The position numbers and the translations under genes are program-made. 64,000 nucleotides of DNA from Bacteroidia bacterium (GTDB lineage: Bacteria; Bacteroidota; Bacteroidia; Bacteroidales; GWA2-32-17), in NCBI GenBank assembly GCA_016218155.1, contig JACREQ010000034.1, positions 1-64,000 on the forward strand, given 5' to 3'. Below are positions 46,321 through 52,927 of this stretch, piece after piece. Within the stretch, counting starts at the first letter, position 1; each line of letters starts with the position of its first letter. The notes beneath the pieces are model-generated. The model worked only from the letters and a program-made list of their open reading frames with translations, had not been told where the DNA came from and made no database searches.

Positions 46321-46722
46321 TTTTAATCGATAAAATTTTGCGTTTTCGTCTATAAGAAATGAAAATACTGAAGTTTCATTTTCTGATTGAAATTTTGGTG
46401 ATTTAATGTTTTCATGAAAATATTTAATTAAAAGTTCTCCATTAATATTTTTGTCATTCTTATCTAATTCAAATCCAACAAAAATTGTTGTATCTACAGT
46501 ATATATAACACTATCGAGATATAATTGCCCCTTCACAGTCGAAGAATCTGCAATTTTTATAATTTTATATGGTTTGCTGTAAATATCAAGAATTACAAGA
46601 TTACCTTTTGCTTTTTGTTCAAAATATTCACTGAAACTTAAAGTTGATGCAATTTGATTCTGGCTAGTAACAATAAAATTAATGGCAATTAATTGAAATA
46701 ATATAAGAAATAATCTATTCAT
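46315..46722 (-). CDS. small secreted protein, probably frameshifted near its end
   Basis: A 135-residue frame with a signal peptide (LFLILFQLIAINFIVTSQ). The mature part is a mixed alpha/beta domain (NLVILDIYSKPYKIIKI, TTIFVGFELDKNDK) with no recognised family. The frame stops at a TAA within AAAATTTTAAAA. The sequence beyond stays open in another frame for about 57 codons, so the intact protein was probably near 190 residues. It is the last module of the cassette-like array and follows repeat R1. Confidence 0.55.
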   Translation of the reverse strand: MNRLFLILFQLIAINFIVTSQNQIASTLSFSEYFEQKAKGNLVILDIYSKPYKIIKIADSSTVKGQLYLDSVIYTVDTTIFVGFELDKNDKNINGELLIKYFHENIKSPKFQSENETSVFSFLIDENAKFYRLKF

Positions 46723-46729
46723 AAATAAG

Positions 46730-46876
46730 CTGAACGGTTGAAGCTACGAAACGACGTGCATTTACTTGCAGTTGTGCTTGCCCCTTCGGGGTCAAACAGC
46801 TAATAATATTATTTAATGTTAAAGTTGTAAAGTTGCACATAGCTGCATAATGTTATAGTAGGTGGTGTTATATGCG
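46730..46876. repeat. attC-like intergenic repeat R1
   Basis: It lies between the HigA stop and the secreted-protein gene. The plus-strand right end reads GTTATAGTAGGTGGTGTTATATGCG, split here as arm GTTATAGTAG and core GTGTTATATGCG. The left end reads GAACGGTTGAAGCTACGAAAC, with arm CTACGAAAC. A small CCCC-TTC-GGGG hairpin is central (46781-46791). It is a diverged relative of R4, sharing GGGTCAAAC and the right-end arm and core. Confidence 0.6.
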
Positions 46877-46900
46877 GTTTTTTATTTGTCGCACGAAAAA

Positions 46901-47206
46901 CTAGAATTTAATAGATAGTTGCAATTGTCCACCTAAGCCGAGTTCAATTATTCTTTTGAGAGTAGAAAAGCGAACTTCTTTAATGTTATTTTCAATTTTA
47001 GAAATGTAAGATTTAGTTGTTCCGATTTTTTCGGCAAGTTGTTCTTGAGTCAATCCTTTTTCAAGTCTGGCTTCATGAATTAATGCACCAAGTCTAAAAT
47101 CTTCGTAACCTTCTTCAAGTTCGTCACGTTTTTTTGTGCCAGGTTTACCATAATGTAAGTCCTTGAACTGGTCAAGAGTCATTATTTTATTTTTTTTCGC
47201 TTTCAT
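46901..47206 (-). CDS. higA: HigA-like antitoxin (XRE helix-turn-helix)
   Basis: A 101-residue DNA-binding protein. The HTH spans about 52-80 (RLEKGLTQEQLAEKIGTTKSYISKIENN). The N-terminus KNKIMTLDQFKDLHYGKPGT resembles the region that wraps the toxin in HigA-type proteins. It overlaps the toxin gene by 20 bases; an alternative ATG at 47182 would remove the overlap. The order toxin-antitoxin is the higBA order. It should neutralise the toxin and repress the shared promoter. Confidence 0.85.
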   Translation of the reverse strand: MKAKKNKIMTLDQFKDLHYGKPGTKKRDELEEGYEDFRLGALIHEARLEKGLTQEQLAEKIGTTKSYISKIENNIKEVRFSTLKRIIELGLGGQLQLSIKF

Positions 47207-47537
47207 ATTCCTTTTTTATTTTAAGTGCTTTTTCAATTTCTTGTTTAGGCGTTTTTTGAGTTTTCTTTTGAAAACCATTTGCCAAAACTACCAGTTGACC
47301 ATGATCAAAAAAACAGAAAATCCGAAAAATATTGTTACCTTGTTGCACCCGAATTTCAAAGAGTCCATCTGTATTCTCAATGTGTTTGAGATAAGTCTCA
47401 GGAACTCTATGAAGTTCTTCTATCAATTCAAAGGTCCAGATTATTTTATCTTTCACCTTGTCTCGCTGTGTCACAAAGAACTCTTGAAAATATTCCTTGT
47501 AAAAAATGATAGTTCGATGTTTCTGTTTTTTGCTCAC
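47187..47537 (-). CDS. higB: HigB-like RelE/ParE-family toxin (Gp49-like)
   Basis: A 116-residue basic protein of the RelE superfamily. FEIRVQQGNNIFRIFCFFDHGQ carries the central strands with the conserved Arg residues, and LVVLANGFQKKTQKTPKQEIEKA is the C-terminal signature of the DUF891/HigB branch. Such toxins cleave mRNA on the ribosome. The start is GTG at 47537, only about 5 bases after a perfect -7 box, so the mRNA may be leaderless. It forms an operon with the downstream antitoxin gene inside the cassette-like array. Confidence 0.85.
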   Translation of the reverse strand: MSKKQKHRTIIFYKEYFQEFFVTQRDKVKDKIIWTFELIEELHRVPETYLKHIENTDGLFEIRVQQGNNIFRIFCFFDHGQLVVLANGFQKKTQKTPKQEIEKALKIKKEYESEKK

Positions 47538-47541
47538 AATA

Positions 47542-47572
47542 CAAAGTTACGAAATGTTGTCCTTAAGTGCAA
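47542..47572 (-). promoter_or_regulatory. promoter of higBA
   Basis: Minus-strand TTG (47570-47572) and TAACTTTG (47542-47549) are 20 bases apart. The -7 box ends 5 bases before the GTG start codon. Confidence 0.7.
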
Positions 47573-47637
47573 CTATTTTTTGAATTATTTTAAGATTGTC
47601 TAAAGATTGTCGACAAGGCTAGTTTTTTTTATAAAAT

Positions 47638-48010
47638 CGCACATAACACTTCGCTACAACTAATTCTAGTTATTTATAGTCGGTTATAATTGGTTATAAA
47701 TAATTATAACCAAATATAAAAAATTTATTTACAACAACAAAGTAATTAACTCATTAAAACTGAAAATAAATAAATGGCTGCACGTTGTTTATGTATACCT
47801 TCCTCAGAGTCTCTTTAAACAGACTGCAGAATAACGCATGAGTATTTAGAAAGGACTCTGAGAATAAATTTACTTGTAAAATTTACTTATGGTAGTTCTT
47901 GCCCAGAGTCCCTTTCAGGAGACTCTGTGGGACAAAGAAAATACGAATTGTCAAGTTCCCCATCCGCCGCGGCGGACAGCCTGCTAAATATTAACAGTGT
48001 GTTACCAAAC
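47638..48010. repeat. long intergenic repeat R2 with promoter, hairpin and GC palindrome
   Basis: There is no gene in this stretch. 47642-47930 is about 290 bases closely similar to R3 at 49647-49932. Parts in plus order are: TAACACTTCGCTACAAC end (47644-47660); a dyad with 10-base arms TTGGTTATAA/TTATAACCAA (47690-47713); a minus-strand promoter (47711-47741); ten codons matching the MBOAT C-terminus (47754-47786); and a hairpin CCCAGAGTC with its complement (47902-47931). Beyond the shared part is a 14-base palindrome TCCGCCGCGGCGGA (47963-47976) and a GTGTTACCAAAC end at 47999. Confidence 0.75.
47711..47741 (-). promoter_or_regulatory. promoter inside repeat R2
   Basis: Minus-strand TTTG (47738-47741) and TATATTTG (47711-47718) are 19 bases apart, directed toward higBA. 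A 10-base-arm dyad spans the predicted start point. Confidence 0.6.
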
Positions 48011-48014
48011 GTAT

Positions 48015-49604
48015 TTATTTTTTTATTACTTTTCTAATAATTATTTCTTTATCAGTATATATTTTGATAACGTATATGCCATTTTTAATGCCACTCATAT
48101 CTATTTCGTGTTTATTACTATATAATATAATGGATTTGTAATTTACTCCCAAAAAGTTTTGAATTTCAATTTTTTTAATATTTTCTTTTTCGATAGTCAA
48201 AATATTATCAACAGGATTTGGAAATATAACAACATCATTATTGTCGTTTATTTTGCTGTTTTCATTAACTGATACTATGTCTGAACACATCGTAAATACA
48301 GTTTCTCCCTTTTGTGATAAAATATTGATAACGGTGTCTCGTAATACTCCTGCTGTAATTTGAAGAAAAATAATCGTATCTTTAATATTATTTGGACTAC
48401 TTATTAAAGTACTTGTATTATATTCATTACATCCGCTATTACCATTAGAATCTGTTTTTATAAGATACAGATCTGAGAAACCACTTGAAAAACTACTAGA
48501 AAATGAGGATATTAAATATCCGCCTTCATTTGCCTGAACAATATTTCCCTCAAATTCATCTATAGGTCCTCCATAAGTTTTTGTCCATAATATATCTCCT
48601 ATGGAATTAGTCTTAATAATATAATTATCTATTCCGCCTGCACCAAAACTATTCGTTGTACCACATATTATATAACCACCGTCAGATGTTTGTTGAACTT
48701 CCCAACCATTATCCGCTCCATTACCACCATAAGTTTTACTCCATTGAAATATTCCATCAGCACTTGTTTTAATCAAATAAATATCTGAATAACCTAATCC
48801 AAAACTACAGGTAAATCCAGAAATAATATAACCACCATCTGATGTCTGTTTTGCTGAATACGGGTGATCCTCTAAAGTTCCACCATATGCGTATGACCAT
48901 AGTATACTACCTAAAGAATCTATTTTCATCATAAAAATATCGCCATCATTATTATAAATATCTTTATATACTTTGCCAATAACAATATATCCATTATAAG
49001 ATGCCGGCAAAATGACAGAAGCACCTTCACTAGCTATTGTACCATATGAATTTGCCCAAACAACATTTCCTAATGAATCTGTTTTTACAACAAAAATGTC
49101 AGAAACGCCTACTCCAAAACTCTGAGTTCCTCCTGCAAAAATATATCCGTTATCATTTGTTTGTAAAATTGAATTTGCAACATCCGATTCTGAACCGCCA
49201 TACGCATATGATAACTTAATATTGCCAATATTATCTGTCTTAATTAGATAAGCGCTTGTCCAATTTGGAGCACTTGGACCAAAACTTGAAGTACTGCCAA
49301 TAAAAACAAATCCACTATCTGAGGTTTGTTGAATATCATTAATTCTATCAAAGAAATACCCTCCATATACTTTTGTCCAATTCAAATTGCAATTTAACTT
49401 TGTATAAAGCAACATAACATCTTCAAATCCAATAGCACCAACAGTGCTGCATGTAATCAAATAACCGTTTTCTGTTTTTTTAATCATTGAATATTCACCA
49501 TCTTGATTAGTTTGCCAGTTAATTCTTTTTTGAAATGTGTTTACCTGGGAAAATAAATTTGTAAAAAATAAGATTGTCATTAATGAGACTAATAATATTT
49601 TCAT
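48015..49604 (-). CDS. T9SS-exported beta-propeller-like protein
   Basis: A 529-residue secreted protein. A frame open to 49652 exists, but the ATG at 49604 begins the signal peptide MKILLVSLMTILFFTNLFSQ. The mature part has about eight repeats of roughly 50 residues with the pattern QTSDGGYIIxGxTxSFGxGxxDxYLIKT and WxKTYGG, a blade-like unit common in Bacteroidota surface proteins. The last 75 residues are a type A T9SS sorting domain (IFPNPVDNILTIE to KVIKK). The gene fills its module: a 12-base inverted repeat begins 4 bases after the stop. Confidence 0.9.
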   Translation of the reverse strand: MKILLVSLMTILFFTNLFSQVNTFQKRINWQTNQDGEYSMIKKTENGYLITCSTVGAIGFEDVMLLYTKLNCNLNWTKVYGGYFFDRINDIQQTSDSGFVFIGSTSSFGPSAPNWTSAYLIKTDNIGNIKLSYAYGGSESDVANSILQTNDNGYIFAGGTQSFGVGVSDIFVVKTDSLGNVVWANSYGTIASEGASVILPASYNGYIVIGKVYKDIYNNDGDIFMMKIDSLGSILWSYAYGGTLEDHPYSAKQTSDGGYIISGFTCSFGLGYSDIYLIKTSADGIFQWSKTYGGNGADNGWEVQQTSDGGYIICGTTNSFGAGGIDNYIIKTNSIGDILWTKTYGGPIDEFEGNIVQANEGGYLISSFSSSFSSGFSDLYLIKTDSNGNSGCNEYNTSTLISSPNNIKDTIIFLQITAGVLRDTVINILSQKGETVFTMCSDIVSVNENSKINDNNDVVIFPNPVDNILTIEKENIKKIEIQNFLGVNYKSIILYSNKHEIDMSGIKNGIYVIKIYTDKEIIIRKVIKK

Positions 49605-49713
49605 AATTATTGTGTTAATGTAAAATGCAATTTTTAATATGTTTGGTAACACTTCGCTACACCTAACTCTAGTTATTTATAGTCGGTTATAATAGGTTAT
49701 AAATAATTATACC

Positions 49714-49745
49714 CAAATATAAAAAAGTTATTTACAACAACCAAG
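49714..49745 (-). promoter_or_regulatory. promoter inside repeat R3
   Basis: Minus-strand CTTG (49742-49745) and TATATTTG (49714-49721) are 20 bases apart. The leader to the T9SS gene would be about 100 bases. Confidence 0.6.
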
Positions 49746-49904
49746 TATTTAAATAATTAAAACTGAAAATATATAAATGGCTGCACGTTGTTTATGTATA
49801 CCTTCCTCATAGTCTCTTTAAATAGATTGAAGAAGAACGCATTAGTATTTAGAAAGGACTTTGAGAATAAATTTACTTGTAAAATTTACTTGTGGTAGTT
49901 CTTG

Positions 49905-49932
49905 CCCAGAGTCCCTTTCAGGAGACTCTGGG
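49905..49932 (-). terminator. hairpin at the end of R3
   Basis: CCCAGAGTC pairs with GACTCTGGG, with CCT/AGG pairing inside. It lies about 55 bases after the stop of the YiiX-like gene. There is no clear U-tract, so it may be structural. An equivalent in R2 (47902-47931) has one disrupted pair. Confidence 0.45.
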
Positions 49933-49987
49933 AGGCTTAAGGGCTAAGAAGAAAAATTATATTGAGTTATAGATTTAAATATTATAA

Positions 49988-50665
49988 TTAGTTTTCTTCT
50001 TTTATTGTGAATAATTTATCGCTATTAAATATTGCTGCTGGTGAGATTACATTTTCTTCGTAAGGAATTTTGTTCCCATAGCGCTCATTCATTTTTTTCT
50101 GTACTATCGGGTGACTTAATTCAAAATTTTTCAATTTATCTAACTTGCCGATTTCAATATCTGTAATTCTTTTATATAATTTCCAAACTAATTCTGAGCA
50201 GTACATGTTTTCATCGCTCCATTCAAATGTAATATCATAGTTTTTTCCAAGAAAACTATTTCCTAATTCTTTCATTTTTGAAATAATTTCAGGAGTCAAA
50301 ACTGTTTCTGCATTTTTAAGCCTTTTTACAACATAATGATTATTATCGCCTCTATCAATCCATTTTTCAAGATTTGTTAATTGAACAGGCTGTACTGCCT
50401 CTAATACTTTAATCTCATTGTTTTGAATATAAATAATCCCAACATGGCTATATTTTGATTTTGTTGCAATTTGAATTGCCTGACTTTGTCCAGAACTTGA
50501 CGACTGAAAGATGATATCGCCATCTTTTAATTTACTTGAAATCTCTTGCTTTTCGGTCGATTTATTTATACCAACAATGTTTTCTGTTTTTTCTGTTGGG
50601 TTACTACAAGATATAAGTATTACCAGCAAACTGTATATTGCAAATTTAAAATATTTCATTTTCAT
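49988..50665 (-). CDS. YiiX/YebB-like NlpC/P60-type lipoprotein
   Basis: A 225-residue lipoprotein (lipobox LISC, Cys20). The circularly permuted NlpC/P60 fold of the YiiX group is visible: LKDGDIIFQSSSSGQSQAIQ, then YSHVGIIYIQN with the catalytic His, and MYCSELVWKLY with the catalytic Cys. Such enzymes are thought to hydrolyse amide or ester bonds in peptides or lipids; the substrate is unknown. It is a module of the cassette-like array. Its own ends do not show the clear inverted repeats of its neighbours. Confidence 0.85.
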   Translation of the reverse strand: MKMKYFKFAIYSLLVILISCSNPTEKTENIVGINKSTEKQEISSKLKDGDIIFQSSSSGQSQAIQIATKSKYSHVGIIYIQNNEIKVLEAVQPVQLTNLEKWIDRGDNNHYVVKRLKNAETVLTPEIISKMKELGNSFLGKNYDITFEWSDENMYCSELVWKLYKRITDIEIGKLDKLKNFELSHPIVQKKMNERYGNKIPYEENVISPAAIFNSDKLFTIKEEN

Positions 50666-50689
50666 ATTCTATAATTTAAATTGTCTGTA

Positions 50690-50825
50690 TAATGTTATAT
50701 GGCGTTTTTGTTTTGGATTTTGCGATGCATCTTCAGGGTCAAACTTAATTAGCCATTTTTGTTTCTTATTTAGAGTTCAAGTCGACAATGTTTGCAAGGT
50801 GTTGTGGTAGATGGTGTTATGGCAT
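50690..50825. repeat. attC-like intergenic repeat R4
   Basis: It lies between the small secreted gene and the YiiX-like gene. The plus-strand right end has arm GTTGTGGTAG and core GTGTTATGGCAT (50814-50825). It shares GGGTCAAAC and the right-end layout with R1. The left end (ATGTTATATGGCG near 50693-50705) is a further core-like sequence, so two fused ends are possible. Confidence 0.55.
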
Positions 50826-51284
50826 GTTTTTATTTTTATTTTGTCCATGAATAAAGTGCTGTCCTTGAAGTATTCCGCATGGTCCAATTGTTTTATGCTT
50901 ATTTTTAAATTCTTCTTTTGTCATTTTAATTCCTTTGCAGTCAAAGTAAACTGTTTCTATTTCTTGACCATTGTTAAATTCAGTTACTTTATAGTCCCCA
51001 CCTGTAAAAAATTCTTTAGACGAACCATGTCTAACTATACTGTCCATCGGAATTGATGTTTTAAAAAGATTTCCAGTCAATCTGAAACGTGGAACTTTAT
51101 GTATTACCGGATACAAATAAGCGTTACTTTCTTCTACAAGATCTTTGTTCTTATAAGTCTTGAAGTGAATTAAAATTTTGTCATTAAAAGTCTTTAAGGT
51201 ATCAAATTCCGTCCGGTATTCTTGATTTTGTCCAAAAGCACTCATTTCGATAATTATTATTAATATGGTGAGTATGTATTTCAT
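50817..51284 (-). CDS. small secreted protein of unknown function
   Basis: A 155-residue protein with a signal peptide ending near MSAFGQ. The mature part has mixed beta strands (ILIHFKTYKNKDLVE, FRLTGNLFKTSIPMDS, YKVTEFNNGQEIETVYFDCKG) and two cysteines. I do not recognise a family. The stop codon lies inside the core of repeat R4, so the last codons (ATG CCA TAA) come from the repeat end. Repeat R5, with a promoter about 75 bases upstream, precedes it. Confidence 0.7.
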   Translation of the reverse strand: MKYILTILIIIIEMSAFGQNQEYRTEFDTLKTFNDKILIHFKTYKNKDLVEESNAYLYPVIHKVPRFRLTGNLFKTSIPMDSIVRHGSSKEFFTGGDYKVTEFNNGQEIETVYFDCKGIKMTKEEFKNKHKTIGPCGILQGQHFIHGQNKNKNMP

Positions 51285-51294
51285 TTTTTAAAAT

Positions 51295-51443
51295 ATGCCC
51301 TAACACTTCGCTATACCTAACTCTAGTTATTTATAGTAGGTAAAATTGGTTATAAATAATTATAACCAAATATAAAGAATTTATTTACAACAACCAAGTA
51401 TTTAAATAATTAAAACTGAAAATAAATAAATGGCTGCACGTTG
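51295..51443. repeat. short intergenic repeat R5 overlapping the MBOAT 3' end
   Basis: It corresponds to the right half of R2/R3. The plus strand reads ATGCCCTAACAC (51295-51306), then TTCGCTATACC. A perfect dyad (51346-51355 with 51360-51369), a promoter (51367-51398) and the last ten MBOAT codons with stop (51410-51442) follow. It lacks the hairpin half. Confidence 0.75.
51367..51398 (-). promoter_or_regulatory. promoter inside repeat R5
   Basis: Minus-strand CTTG (51395-51398) and TATATTTG (51367-51374) are 20 bases apart, directed toward the small secreted gene at 51284. Confidence 0.6.
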
Positions 51444-52927
51444 CTTGATTTTGCCTGAAAGATAATAATTACAACTATTACTGTAATTAATACCTTTAAC
51501 CATATTGGAGTTTTAATAAACACACCGCGATAAAATTCTTTAAAGGAGGATGGTAGCCAGTGAATAACAAAGCCTACAAATAAAATTGTAAAAACTATCC
51601 AGTATGAAGATAATATTTCGGGAATTAAAGCAAAACCAAATGATGTTCCAATCTGGTTTAGCATTTCGCCTACAGATTTCATATCAGGTGCACGGAAAAA
51701 TATCCATGCAAAACATACAAGGTTAAATGTTACAAATACTCCTAACAATTTTATAAAGAAATTGCCTGTTTTAATTTTAGGAAATAATTCCATCCATAAT
51801 TTATGTCCAGCCAAAGCTAATCCATGTATTGCTCCCCATATTATAAAACGGAAACTTGCACCGTGCCATAAGCCGCCAAGAACCATAGTAATTAAAAGGT
51901 TTAGGTATCTTCTGAATTTACTACACCGGTTTCCTCCAAGCGAAATATAAAGGTAATCGCGTAACCATGTTGAAAGTGAAATATGCCAGCGTCGCCAGAA
52001 ATCAGTAATATTTGCTGCTTTGTATGGTGAGTTAAAATTTATAGGAAGTTTAAATCCTAACAATAAACCAACACCAATTGCAATATCTGTGTAGCCACTA
52101 AAATCGCAATAAATTTGCAGTGCATAACCATAAACGCCCATGAGGTTTTCGAATCCTGTATAAGTCATGGGATTATCAAAAACACGATCAACAAAATTCA
52201 TAGAAATGTAATCGCTGATTATCATCTTTTTCATCAAGCCATTAAGGATGAGAAAAAGCGCATACCCAAATTCGTTTCTGGTAAGTTTGTAATCCTGATA
52301 AAGCTGAGGAATAAATTCAGTAGCTCTAACAATTGGACCGGCAACTAATTGTGGGAAGAATGTTACAAAAAATCCAAAATCGATAATGTTTTTTACGGGA
52401 GCTATTTTATTGCGATATACATCAATAGTATAGCTCATTGACTGGAAGGTGTAAAATGATATTCCAACGGGAAGAATAATAGAACTTATGTCAAAATGAG
52501 AACCCGACAGGGTATTTGTCCAATCTGCAAGTAAATTTACAACTTTAAAATCTGTTCCTAACAGGTTATTTGTTATATCAACAAAAAAGTAAGAATATTT
52601 AAAATATGCAAGAACTAAAAGATTGGCAAAAACGCTTACTAATATTAATAGTTTTCTTTTATTTTGTTTTTTTATTGCCCCCAGAGCAAGCCCTACAGAG
52701 TAGTCAACAACAGTTGTGAAAATAAGTAAAGAGAAAAAGTATCCACCCGATTTATAATAGAAAAATAAACTTAAAACAAAAAGGTATGCATTTCGCAACC
52801 AATGTTTTTTATAAAACATAGAATAACCAAGAAGTGTAACAGCAAAAAATCCCCAAAAAAACAATGAGGAAAATATCATTGGTTTATCTTCGTGATACAG
52901 AAATATTTCTTTAATCCATTCCATCAA
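51410..52927 (-). CDS. MBOAT-family O-acyltransferase (AlgI/PatA-like)
   Basis: A 505-residue polytopic membrane protein with about ten to twelve hydrophobic segments. DFWRRWHISLSTWLRDYLYISLGG and GLWHGASFRFIIWGAIHG are the family signatures, the latter with the catalytic His. It ends in PFIYFQF, the usual C-terminus as I recall it. AlgI/PatA proteins move acyl groups across the membrane to acylate polysaccharide or peptidoglycan with a periplasmic SGNH partner. Two SGNH genes lie directly upstream, and the ATG overlaps the preceding stop by 4 bases. Its last ten codons lie in repeat R5. Confidence 0.95.
   Translation of the reverse strand: MMEWIKEIFLYHEDKPMIFSSLFFWGFFAVTLLGYSMFYKKHWLRNAYLFVLSLFFYYKSGGYFFSLLIFTTVVDYSVGLALGAIKKQNKRKLLILVSVFANLLVLAYFKYSYFFVDITNNLLGTDFKVVNLLADWTNTLSGSHFDISSIILPVGISFYTFQSMSYTIDVYRNKIAPVKNIIDFGFFVTFFPQLVAGPIVRATEFIPQLYQDYKLTRNEFGYALFLILNGLMKKMIISDYISMNFVDRVFDNPMTYTGFENLMGVYGYALQIYCDFSGYTDIAIGVGLLLGFKLPINFNSPYKAANITDFWRRWHISLSTWLRDYLYISLGGNRCSKFRRYLNLLITMVLGGLWHGASFRFIIWGAIHGLALAGHKLWMELFPKIKTGNFFIKLLGVFVTFNLVCFAWIFFRAPDMKSVGEMLNQIGTSFGFALIPEILSSYWIVFTILFVGFVIHWLPSSFKEFYRGVFIKTPIWLKVLITVIVVIIIFQAKSSNVQPFIYFQF

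Larger units (their letters stand above)
49641..49932. repeat. long intergenic repeat R3
   Basis: A copy of R2 (about 286 bases) in the same orientation, between the YiiX-like gene and the T9SS gene. It has the GTTTGGTAACAC end (49641-49652), the TAACACTTCGCTACACC motif, a promoter (49714-49745), the MBOAT-like codons (49761-49790) and the CCCAGAGTC hairpin (49905-49932). No gene is seen in it. Confidence 0.75.

Noticed and set aside
46723-51445. Transposon or prophage explanation for the repeats
   Set aside because: No transposase, recombinase or phage gene is present, and the inverted repeats differ from module to module, unlike terminal repeats of one element family.
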